Shown: positions 52,041 to 61,230 of the stretch, piece by piece
Layout of the letters: the number at the start of each line of letters is the position of its first letter
Numbering within the stretch: position 1 is the stretch's first letter
NCBI GenBank assembly: GCA_014338405.1
Contig: JTDE01000147.1
Location: forward strand, 271,588 to 335,587
Direction: 5' to 3'
DNA length: 64,000 nucleotides
Source: Paragonimus skrjabini miyazakii
Taxonomy: Eukaryota; Platyhelminthes; Trematoda; Plagiorchiida; Troglotrematidae
Notes under the pieces: model-generated
What the model was told of the DNA's origin: nothing
The model's input: the letters and a program-made list of their open reading frames with translations, nothing else
Databases searched by the model: none
Program-made: the position numbers and the translations under genes

Positions 52041-52892
52041 AAAATGGATAACCGTTATGAATCGTATATGTGCTAGATGAAAGTGCCAACGTATATTCTA
52101 TTATATACAGGGTGTATGTTTCCGTTATATCACATTATATTAGAAGATATGATTCCACCTCATAACTTTTGCCTCCGTAGAATGTCTGAGGATAGTCGAC
52201 ACATTTTAGAGGACGTTATTTGAGTTACCACAAAAGACACTTATCTCTGGTAACCTTACATATGTAGGATGTAATTCCGATTATACTTGCACTTTCGCAA
52301 AAAGATGCAAAAACAAATCAGGAACCGATTGTAAATATCTAAAAGTAATTGAAAAATCTGAAATGCTGTGAAACGTGCACTTTTGCAATAAGATTTCTGT
52401 GTATTTCGCTTTCGTATTCTGATTGTCGATCACTCCAAAGCTGTGCTTACCTAATAGCTTGGTATTGTTTATTCAACGCTTAAAGGTTTTCTGTACCCAT
52501 CTGTCGTGTAATTCTTTATGAGTTTGACCTCAGGTAAGATAACAATTACATGATTCTCGTGTAACAATATTAGTGGTTCAAACAGAGAATCACCTTTTGC
52601 ACTTGTTCTTTAAAGAAGTAGTTCATTACTGAGTTGACGTACTACATAGCCATGTATACTGTGTAAAAGTCATGGCAAACGAAACGTAAAGGAGTAGGCA
52701 ATAAGTTGTTTTTTGCACTGGGAACCCGGACCTCACATTTCGTTCAAGTTAAACGTCACAGCAGAATTAGTCATCAAAGTGGCCTATTAAGATTGACTAA
52801 TGAAGTCGAGACTAGTTAGTAAGACCGAACTGGGAGGTGGGTGAAGACTACGTCATATGGTGAAAATCAGATGGTTGAGTGGGTTTGGTACA
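52041..52892. other. Nothing recognised
   Basis: AT-rich sequence between two HHR-SINE loci. No motif or repeat was seen. Confidence 0.4.
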
Positions 52893-53110
52893 AGTGTGAC
52901 TGACAAGTGGTAGTACATATTGGAAAAACTAAACGTTTCAATCCAAACATCACTCAATTGATCGCAGGTATCGCGTTCCGGTAGACTTTCCAGCTAGCCT
53001 TTCTCGAAAATAAACACTAGACTCGAGTTTCGCTCTCATCAGTGCTCGTCAGTAGTGCATACCTTTGCCACTGACACGATCAAAACTCCGGCAACCATGT
53101 GGACCACTGC
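52893..53110 (-). mobile_element. HHR-SINE copy, minus half of a head-to-head pair
   Basis: Read on the minus strand from about 53110, it starts with a shortened tRNA-like head: the A-box-like TTGCAGTGGTCC, with about 17 bases missing between the boxes. Then come a B-box-like GTTTTGATC, an intact-looking hammerhead (53014-53058), and a tail diverged at its far end. Its head abuts the head of the plus-strand copy that follows, so the pair forms an imperfect palindrome of about 480 bp. Confidence 0.75.
53014..53058 (-). ncRNA. Hammerhead ribozyme, type I, all core bases intact
   Basis: Minus strand, 5' to 3'. Helix I 5' strand GCACTA (53058-53053). Core CTGACGA (53052-53046), in which only the freely variable position 7 differs from CTGATGA. 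Helix II GCACT-GATG-AGAGC (53045-53032), four pairs and one A-A mismatch. GAAA (53031-53028). Helix III ACT-CG-AGT ending at the GTC cleavage triplet, with C17 at 53020. Helix I 3' strand TAGTGT (53019-53014), five Watson-Crick pairs and one G-U. Every base known to be required in the hammerhead core is present. Helix III has only three pairs and a 2-nt loop but is the palindrome ACTCGAGT, so two copies could pair with each other, as proposed for other minimal type I hammerheads. Confidence 0.8.
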
Positions 53111-53372
53111 AACTTTGGTCATGTCAAGTGTGGGGTCAGTGACGCAGTGGTCAACACGGTTGCCTTATGTAAAGCATGGCCGGAGTTCTAGTCCCGGCAG
53201 TGACAAGGATATCCACTATTGACGAGCTCTAATGAGACCTAAACTCGAGTCTAGTGCTTGTTTTCTAAAGGGGCCTACTAGGAAGTCTATGAGAGTGTGA
53301 CAGCTGCGATCGGTTGTGAGTGCTGTTCAACTTGATATTAATCAAACCCCCAACTAATTATCAGTAATCTAA
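53111..53372 (+). mobile_element. HHR-SINE copy, plus half of a head-to-head pair
   Basis: The tRNA-like head has the A box TGACGCAGTGG at 53140-53150 and a B-box-like GTTCTAGTCC at 53185-53194, 35 bases apart, a normal pol III spacing. It is followed by a decayed hammerhead (53213-53257) and a complete tail of about 115 bp ending ACTAATTATCAGTAATC at 53372. Read with the minus copy to its left, the heads face each other. Confidence 0.8.
53213..53257 (+). ncRNA. Hammerhead ribozyme with core mutations
   Basis: Helix I keeps five pairs, helix II GCTCT-AATG-AGACC keeps four, and helix III and GTC are intact. The core, however, reads TTGACGA (C3 to T) and TAAA (G12 to T). Both are invariant positions in active hammerheads, so cleavage is not expected. 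Confidence 0.7.
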
Positions 53373-53933
53373 AATTGAACATACTACATAAGCTAACACA
53401 GCTGAAGAGTAAGCAGACTGGTTGAAATCAGCTCACAACGAAAAGTGTTTCCAAGTTAAGTAATTTGGGTTAGCATACAGTGACACTCATGATAGGTGGA
53501 AAAAAGATTCTCCACTATTAGGACCTAAATTTTCTTGGATAGACATGTGAGAACTATTTGGGTGGTTTTTGTACCACATTCTATCTTACTTTTGGCTTGC
53601 CGATTCAGCCCGATTCTTCGTGACTGATATAGAACTTTATGACCATAGTTGCAACAGAACAATATGCGCTCAATTGTGGATGGTTGTTTACCTGTGGTTT
53701 GTGGCTGACGTTCAGTTACAGGAGCCCAAACACTTTCGTACGCTGTCAATTCGACTGAATGTTCCAAAAGGATGAATACAATGACCGATAAGTGTTTTTG
53801 ATCAAGAGGGAGGTTTCGTTGAGCTTCTGCAGCCACCTTACAAATGCTGAACTGCCTCATGCAAATTTTTAAATGGGGTTACCTAAAAAACGAAAGTTCA
53901 TTAGAGTATTGCAATCAGTGGAGCCAACTGGAT
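53373..53933. other. Nothing recognised
   Basis: Sequence between two HHR-SINE loci. The 111-codon minus-strand frame at 53525-53860 has no motif. Confidence 0.4.
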
Positions 53934-54240
53934 ATTATTGGTGAGTAATAAGGAATATCGGTATTCATATAAACTGAACATCACGCATTGTTGATCGCAG
54001 CTGTCGCACTCCCATAGACTTTCCAGTAGAACCCTTTAGAAAAGAAGCACTAGACTCGAGTTTCGCTCTCATTAGAATTCGTCAGTAATGCATATCCTCG
54101 CCACTGCCGGGACAAGAACACCGGCCACGTTTTTATGAAACAACCGTGTTGACCATTACGCCGTTGTCCCCACATCAAGCAGGACTGTGCGCTATGACCA
54201 AGTTATATGAACACCGAAATCATCCACTACTCATCAGTAA
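53934..54240 (-). mobile_element. HHR-SINE copy, near full length, with inverted tail end
   Basis: On the minus strand from 54240: first about 36 bases that are the inverted end of a tail (on the plus strand they read TTATATGAACACCGAAAT...ACTACTCATCAGTAAT). Then come a short body, the tRNA-like head with a decayed B box (GTTCTTGTC, 54119-54111), a core-intact hammerhead (54047-54091) and a tail ending at 53934. The inverted piece and this copy's own tail share the uncommon variant TTATATGAA-y-ACCGA, so both come from the same source element. The layout matches the copy at 58184-58611. Confidence 0.75.
54047..54091 (-). ncRNA. Hammerhead ribozyme, core intact, weak helix II
   Basis: Minus strand. 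Helix I GCATTA/TAGTGC (five Watson-Crick pairs and one U-G), core CTGACGA and GAAA intact, helix III ACT-CG-AGT, cleavage triplet GTC with C17 at 54053. Helix II is ATTCT-AATG-AGAGC and has lost its closing pair (A-C), leaving one wobble and three pairs, which may slow or prevent cleavage. Confidence 0.7.
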
Positions 54241-54580
54241 TGAAAATATCGCTCAAGTTAATGATTTCTTCGATGTTAATTTAAAAAGAGGTCCGAATCG
54301 AAAAGTGATCGGCTGGAGTTAACAAAACTATTACTGTGTTTCCTATCTATGCGATTGGGCAATTACATCATTACTCACAAGCGAATGCGGTTGATGATGA
54401 TTCAGTTGTGTCCAATTTGAAACCAATGGCGCAGTAATCTACGCGGTTGTCTTATGAAAAAACGTGGACTGAGTCCTAGTCTTGACCATAGCAAGAATAT
54501 GCACAAATGATGAACTCTAATCAGAGCGAAACTCGAGTCCAGTATTTCTTTTCGAAAGCGGCCGACCAGAAGATTTAACT
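54241..54580 (+). mobile_element. HHR-SINE copy with long body, tail truncated
   Basis: The body from 54241 (GAAAATATCGCTCAAG..., GGAGTTAACA, ATTACTCACAAGCGAA) aligns with the copy at 58.2-58.4 kb. The A box TGGCGCAGTAA is at 54427-54437 and a decayed B box GTCCTAGTC at 54473-54481. A degenerate hammerhead (54501-54545) and about 35 bases of tail follow. It directly adjoins the plus-strand tail end at 54203-54240, so it can be read either as part of a head-to-head pair with the minus copy or as a tandem tail-to-body junction. Confidence 0.7.
54501..54545 (+). ncRNA. Degenerate hammerhead ribozyme
   Basis: GAAA, helix III and GTC are intact and helix II (ACTCT-AATC-AGAGC) keeps four pairs. 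The first core strand reads ATGATGA (C3 to A) and helix I has collapsed (GCACAA against CAGTAT). It is expected to be inactive. Confidence 0.65.
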
Positions 54581-57500
54581 TAATATCTAGTGGAACAGGT
54601 AGATGCACTAAAGACAGCAACTGAATCCTTTACATGAGTGCTCCTGGCCACATTTTATGGCAATCATGTAATTCGTACATTGAGCAGTCTGTAATCTCTA
54701 TTTTCTATAAATCAAACTTCACCATCCAACATTTAAAAACTCTAGCAACTCAAACCAAGTTAGTCGTCGATTACTTTGTGTTAGATAATCAATGTTAGCT
54801 TTAATTTCACATTTTTATAATAACAAAATCATGCGTTTCTCGTGAAACGAAGGACGGGCTTTCAGATCAGACTCAACTTCATTGGTATGTTGTATGGAAT
54901 AATTAATCCTTGGAAGGCCCCACACAAACTGTTCTCGTGGCCTTGAACTGATTGAGCTGTATTTTTACTGACTATCCAAAAAACAGCAATCATGCACAAA
55001 TGAATGACCATTTTCAGCCCATTTTTACCTACCAACCACGTTTTAACATCACGACGGCAGAGAGGACTTCGCATAGCAGTAATCGCGTTCCTCTAAACAT
55101 GTATTCACCTGGGGTTTTTAGACTTTATCCATGGCTTTCCATTGGCCAGTATGAAAGTTACCTTTTCTAGTTATTTGAAGCATTAGACAGAACGCAGAAC
55201 TTTGTAAAGCACATTTCAGACATAAGCACAATACATTCAGGTCACTGGAATTAATGGGCCTGGCTGAATAATCTGGGGTTGTCTGGCGCATTTTATTTGG
55301 TCACCAAAACTAGTATGCACTTTTATGACCAAGGCAATCCGTATGTGATCATCCCTGTTGCCAAGCTATCATGATCAATAATTCCCAAATTACTACGAGA
55401 CTAAGGTTATTTGTAACTATTGGTAACCAGCAGAATCTCTCCGCTATCAAAACATTCAATTTTGTCTGATAAACAAATGTTCTACATAAATAAAAGTTAC
55501 TTCTGCTTAATTTTCTGGTGACGAGGGTATTATGGAGACAAACCGGACGCTTGTTTACACATTGTCCAACTTCACGCGATGATCCACATTAATGCTTCTA
55601 GGCATCAACTTTGAAAACAAGGCCAAACTTATACGATTGAAAGACCAATGGGATATTTATAGACGAAATGGGAGGATTTTGGGATGGAAGGTTAATACAA
55701 ACAAACCTGCTAATTCCTCTCTATGCAGGAAGTGAAAAATAATGTTAAAGTACCTCAAACACACACGGGTTCTTCATCACTGTTGACACCATTTTGAACA
55801 CGTGATCAGGATAACTCTGTGCGGATTACATTACTCATTGCGATTATCTTGATCGTATCCCCTGAGCTCGGTAGATCGCTTTGAAGAATCGGCTGACTCC
55901 AATAACCAAATCGCTTTATTCAATGGCTCAGTACTTTCAGGTGGGTAAGCCCTTTCGATTCATTATTTTGCCTTGGTAGGATGATGACCATAAAGCTTCT
56001 ATTTTTACCAACTAACTACTTCGGTAATAGACGGTAGGATAACATCACATGTTTACGTTCATACTAGTTATAGCATTAGATGAAACCAGACATTGAATAT
56101 GAGTTATTCCAACATAAACTTACTTCACAAAAGGTGGTTCACATTTAAACAGTTAATATAATCACCTACAGAAATTAAACGTAAATGTCTCAAACTAAAA
56201 CTGTTTCCAATATTCAGCGAATCTTTCTTAATCAGCCAATTTTGGAAGGTCAGTATTTTTTATCGTATCTTGGAACTGCATATCCTCTATCAGATTTAAA
56301 CAACAACAGCCATCTTAGTTACGAAATTGTGTAAGTAGTTGATTGGGTTTTGATTTTCCTTGTTAAACATACTGCCGCACCAAGTTGCAATAAAGAATAT
56401 CTACAATTTTCCATTCATGACATCCTGAGACCAACAATGTTGGGTGGATTCATGTTGTCTTTGTGTCAGCATTTTGACCGGTCGAAATCGACACATATAT
56501 GTTTTTACGAATATATGTTCAGCCAAAATAGTCTCAGAAGTATAGTTTTCATAATCAACCGTGTACTCAGTTTCATATATATCTATCATATCTAGGGTAC
56601 TTAAGCGGCATTCTTCCCGGTTAATTCAGCCACAAAACTAAGTATGTATTAGTGATAAACGCTTTACATAGTAGCATCATACGACTGAGCAGTTATTGTG
56701 GTTTGGATCTTTGAGCTTACGCCTATTCGTACTGCAGGCTAGCCCTCACGTGTATAAATCAATGACTGTCTTGAACCACAACCGGACAACCAACTGAACA
56801 GTGTTCTCTCCTGACCACTGAAAACATGTCAACTGTTTGTCACTATAATTAAGGCCTGAATTTACGGGTACTACGTGCAAACGTTTAAAAGCATGACTTA
56901 ATTATCCCTCAGCTAGTGCCGTCGAGGCATACCAAGGTGTTACCCGAAGAGATTTCGCTGAAATCTATTGGCTATACTTCTCGATGACTGAAACTACACA
57001 GTCGAACTACGGTGCTTGAACAGACAGTAAAGTAAACCGAGTGAGAAATCCCAGAACGGGCTTTTTGTCTTGCATAGATGAAACGCACAATTAACCCTTA
57101 TAAAATGAAACGGTCGTCACAGTTCAATGTCACAATCAGCAATGACGCCAATGAAGTCATCAGTTGCTTTGTTGTCACAACAAACGCAATATGTTTGAAT
57201 AAGAAATAATCCCAAGTTATAGGAAAATCACAAACTCTACGAAGGAAAAATGTCTATTAATGTTGCAGTCGGTGAATGAACACCGGACGGGGGTCAAAGC
57301 TTTTGGCATCACCGCATAAATATATACGTCAGTGAGAATAAATACACTTCATTAGATTGTTTATCCCAAAAGAATAGAAGAGTACGTAGCCTTATGAACA
57401 CAAACCACTTGTATCGTTGTGTTCGTCTGGATACATTTGATAAAAACATACTACTTATGATACCAAAACTGTTTGACTTTAGTCTTACTAAATTTGTTTC

Positions 57501-58170
57501 AAATATCTTATAAGTGGTTTTTAATTGAATTATTCCAGGTGATTGTTACTTAAATAACCCCACTATTGTCATCTGAATACAGTACATTGTGGTGAATGAA
57601 AACAAATTAGAATCAATCTTGTGTGTTGTTTCTGTCAGATATAAGAAGGTTCAAATTTTGTAATATTGTGTTTCAATGCATTACTTAGATGCAGCAAAGT
57701 TCCAGGTGAGTATAGCGTACACACATAAAAGTGCTTCTACATTACTGGTCTTAATAAACAGTATTACCCTCATCCATCAGTTCAGTTTCGAACGGTGTAA
57801 GTTCTTCGTATTTGCATAGTACAAACGCTTGCAGTTTGTCAAATCAGTATTGAAGTCGTTGGGATATTCACTTTGAAATATACACTTAAAATGTTATAAC
57901 CTACTGTTAGAGATTGTCTTCTTTGGAAATTTGACACAAGGCAATTCTGGAATGGTAAAATGCGTGACGATGAGAACCAGGAGTAAGTTGCATAGCGTCG
58001 TTATGTAAACGCCGTAGTCTAGTCAATCACTGATTATTTGTGACTATGAAGAGAAATATTCGGTTTTGAATGCACTATGGGCATGTCAAAAAGACGCAAT
58101 TTTAGTGTATGAAATCTTTCACCTACCTCAACATTTCTTAGGAGAAATACTGGCACTTAATGAAGTAGAC
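54581..58170. other. Nothing recognised
   Basis: 3.6 kb without a motif-bearing frame or a repeat shared with the rest of the window. The longest frame is 81 codons (56350-56595 +). Confidence 0.4.
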
Positions 58171-58183
58171 ATATCAGGGGTAA
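58171..58183 (+). repeat. Left target-site duplication of HHR-SINE
   Basis: ATATCAGGGGTAA, repeated exactly at 58612-58624. The flanking base differs on both sides, so the match is exactly 13 bp. Confidence 0.85.
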
Positions 58184-58611
58184 TGATGAGTAGTAGGGGA
58201 TTTTTATTTTCATCATTAATCAAATACCGCTCAACATGTCAATGACTTCTGTGATTTCAACTTGGAGAGAAGTCCTAGTCGAGGGGTCATCGATTGGAGT
58301 TAACAGACAGTAACTGTGTCTCCTCTCGAGGCGATCGGGAAACCTGACCATTACTCACAAGCGAAAGTGGATGAGCGTTCTCATATGATAATTCGGTTGT
58401 GCCTAACGTGAGGTAAATGGCGCAGTGGTAAACATGGTTGCCTCATGAACAGAATGTCCGTTGTTCAAGTCCCGGCAGTGGCGATGATATGCACTACTGA
58501 TGAACTGTAATGAGAGCGAAACTCGAGTCTAGTGCTTCTTTTCGAAAGGGGCCGACTGGAAAGTCTATGGGAATGCGACAGCTGCGATCAATTGTGGGTG
58601 ATATTCAATCT
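58184..58611 (+). mobile_element. HHR-SINE, best-bounded copy (428 bp, 13-bp TSD)
   Basis: Boundaries are set by the 13-bp direct repeat. From the left: a piece of about 24 bp (58184-58207) that is the reverse complement of the family's tail end (TGATGAGTAGTAGGGGATTT). Then a body aligning with 54241-54420. Then a tRNA-like head, with A box TGGCGCAGTGG at 58418-58428 and B box GTTCAAGTCC at 58463-58472, both matching the pol III consensus. Then a hammerhead (58491-58535) and a tail cut short at GATATTCAATCT. The part missing from the 3' tail is the part found inverted at the 5' end. It encodes no protein, so it must use enzymes from another element. The GIY-YIG PLEs in the same window are candidates. 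Confidence 0.85.
58491..58535 (+). ncRNA. Hammerhead ribozyme, type I, core intact
   Basis: Helix I is a perfect six pairs: GCACTA (58491-58496) with TAGTGC (58530-58535). Core CTGATGA (58497-58503) and GAAA (58518-58521) are canonical. Helix III is ACT-CG-AGT (58521-58528), and cleavage is predicted after C58529 in GTC. Helix II is the weak point: ACTGT-AATG-AGAGC has two mismatches (A-C at the closing position and G-G), whereas the family consensus GCTCT would pair perfectly. The perfect helix I and core in a short block at a fixed place downstream of the B box make chance resemblance very unlikely. Confidence 0.8.
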
Positions 58612-58624
58612 ATATCAGGGGTAA
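58612..58624 (+). repeat. Right target-site duplication of HHR-SINE
   Basis: An exact 13-bp copy of 58171-58183. Confidence 0.85.
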
Positions 58625-61095
58625 CTCGACAGATCTACAACAGTAACCAATCTGTCGAAGCTGCAGAGAATATATTTTTGGTGTCCGGTTATGCCAAACC
58701 TAGAACAATTCACCGAGACCCGTAAAAACTACCTTATCGGCAGACTTGATAAACGTATTCAGGACACCAAGCCGAGTTTTCAAGTAATTTGTTCATCGTA
58801 AACACTGCTGCCGTCTGCTGTATATTGCATTATAATTGTTGTATGCTTGAAAAACAATAGCCGGATTTCTATTTCGCTGTTATCCTCCGACGTTCTATTT
58901 CGCAATCTTTTTATCGCAGACCACATGGAAATGAAGAAATCTTCCGAGGTATCTTTTGTGATCAATCAGTCCCAGGTGCTATCAGACGCACGCAAACTGG
59001 GTCAACTTCTTCATCCTACAAATTCCCCCTAGGAATCTTCCAAATCTTAACAGAATTTACGTACTCACGTTATTTTTGATGTTGCTCATTTTATGGTGCC
59101 GTAAACAGTTGCACGAAAACAACAAAGTTTAACGGTTTTAGAATGCATGTGCAAGTGATAAGCATTCAAAGTGCACAACAGCAACACGACTTCAAGGTCA
59201 ATCTTATGTAGGTCATCTCATGAATAATGCACGAATAAAGCTGACGTGTGTGTACTCAGTTTGCCGAATCGATCAATACTTTCAGAGGTTTACTCTGTGA
59301 CTGATGCAATTCCGTTTCATTTACAAAAAACACCATGTTGCTGTCAACATCTATTCAGAATTAATATTCTGTCCGATTAGGCCAGCATGACAGAAATGTG
59401 AAAAATCGTCTATTAGTTTAACCCTTGGAGACGATTCGGCATTCTTGCGTATTTCTTTAGTGTCAACTTAACGGGATGAGTTAATATCAGAATAGTCCAG
59501 AGAATATTTTAAAAACCCCGAACAACTCACAATACTAATACAATCCGTAATAACTAATTTTTCATCTGTTAGTGCCGTTTGCCCCAGGCTCTAGGACGTC
59601 AGTAGATCATAGCATATGTTAAGAACCCTTGCTGGAAATGTGCAGAAACTCACTCTGCCTAGGAATACTCTACCTCGAAAGGCGTAACCTTGTGGGGAGC
59701 ATGAACTTGTTTCATTTATGAACATTCTATTTCTTGGGGAACGGAGAGCATGTTAATCACACGGAGTCCGATGGACGTGACTGCCATAAACTGGGTAAGA
59801 TGACGTTATATTCTACGGACCGTCAACGCTACTATGTGCTCAAATGTGATGTTTCAATTTCCTTGTAACTACCTGGGGGTTTTATCGGCCTGCTTGTGGT
59901 TTGATATGCAGAGTAGTTCCAAACTCATGGTTGCACGTTGTGTTTGAACTAGTAAAACAGTTCGAATGATACATATCACCAATAGTTTGTTTGCATGTCG
60001 TGTCATTTCACAACGCGAATGGGAGCACAGTCATTTCCGGTTTAAACGCTCGTCGACTTCCGTTCCGTAACCGGTGAGAATGAATTATCTCCAACCTCAA
60101 GCTTTACGAGTACTTTGATGATAATACGATGATTATTGGACTCGAACAACCTATCGCTACGTGTAACACAATTGCACTATCCATCGAGCCATCTAGACCT
60201 GCTTACGAGCGTAAACGCACACAATGTAAATTTTAATCTCCACCTTATCTTCCTGTTAAAAATGAGGGACTTCTACTTACGTGTCTTTCTGTTCAATAAC
60301 TGTTTGCGGTAATGCTCTGTAAAATGCCATTGCTGGCAATTACCATACGCAGATTCCACCCGGTCGTAAGTTGTATGGTTGCTAATAATTAATCCAACAA
60401 CAAACAAATAGCAATAGAGTTTTCTCGATATCACAGTTATGGCGTTTAAAAGTAAGAGAAGATATACATAACTTCAACTGACCAATCAAAACACATATAA
60501 ATGAGACACTTAGCGTCTTCTTTATGTTTCACCGTGAAAACTCGCCCGGCAAAACAAAGATAAGCTACCTTATTAGTCTGAACCCCTTATTTGTATATAA
60601 CTTCACTTGCACTTGTAATACCGGGGTATACTGGACATATAACGAGTAGGTTATCTAATCACATCGATTAACTTTTTTTAAGTCTTCAACTACCGTCACA
60701 TCCGTCAACAGTGCAATTTTAGAGCACTCAAAAGTCAATGAACCCACAGTTAACATCAAACAAACATTCACATATACTTTTAAAATATTGCCAACATTTT
60801 GACAAAAATCTCAGAAGAATACCGTTTTCTAGGGCAAAACTTATCAGCATTCACTCTGTAAAGCCAGATTTGTGTTATCGAAGAGAACTTATAAAAACCC
60901 TATGGTTCCTACTACGATAATTGTGGCAACGAACGCGCTCTGTACATAATTTCAGCATCTAATTTTGAACGTCCGTTTTTTGAATTTTTAAACTGTTAGA
61001 CTCCATACAAACCATAACATTAGATAACTTAAACCTCATTTGAGACATATTATATCCGTCGTATTTTCAGAAACTTCACGGTCAGCGTTCTTTCC
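58625..61095. other. Nothing firm; one tRNA-like relic
   Basis: No protein motif was recognised. The two frames of 60-odd codons near 58.8-59.0 kb overlap on opposite strands and look like chance. A tRNA-like segment at 60137-60202 (-) is listed separately. Confidence 0.4.
60130..60202 (-). repeat. Isolated tRNA-like sequence (pseudo-tRNA or SINE head)
   Basis: On the minus strand an A-box-like TGGCTCGATGG is followed after a normal interval by the B-box-like GTTCGAGTCC. The acceptor and T-stem pairing is poor, with two mismatches in the T stem, so it is not a functional tRNA. No HHR-SINE hammerhead or tail follows it. It may be a tRNA pseudogene or the head of a third SINE family. Confidence 0.4.
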
Positions 61096-61230
61096 AAAAA
61101 CTAACACTGTTTTGCTCGTGTGAGAACTCTTCAAAAGTGCTTATCTTTGCCACGGCCGGGACTAGAACTCCGACCACACTTTCATGTGGCAACCGTTGTG
61201 ACTAGTGTGCTGCTGACGTCACATTAGTCA
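61095..61230 (-). mobile_element. HHR-SINE head and degenerate hammerhead
   Basis: On the minus strand from about 61225: an A-box-like region ending ACAACGGTTGCC, and the B-box-like GTTCTAGTC at 61168-61160 followed by CCGG. Then a decayed hammerhead (61140-61096) in which GCACTT, TTGAAGA and a helix II-like GTTCT/GAGC are still visible, but G12 is lost and the GTC triplet is gone. No tail was recognised. Confidence 0.65.
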
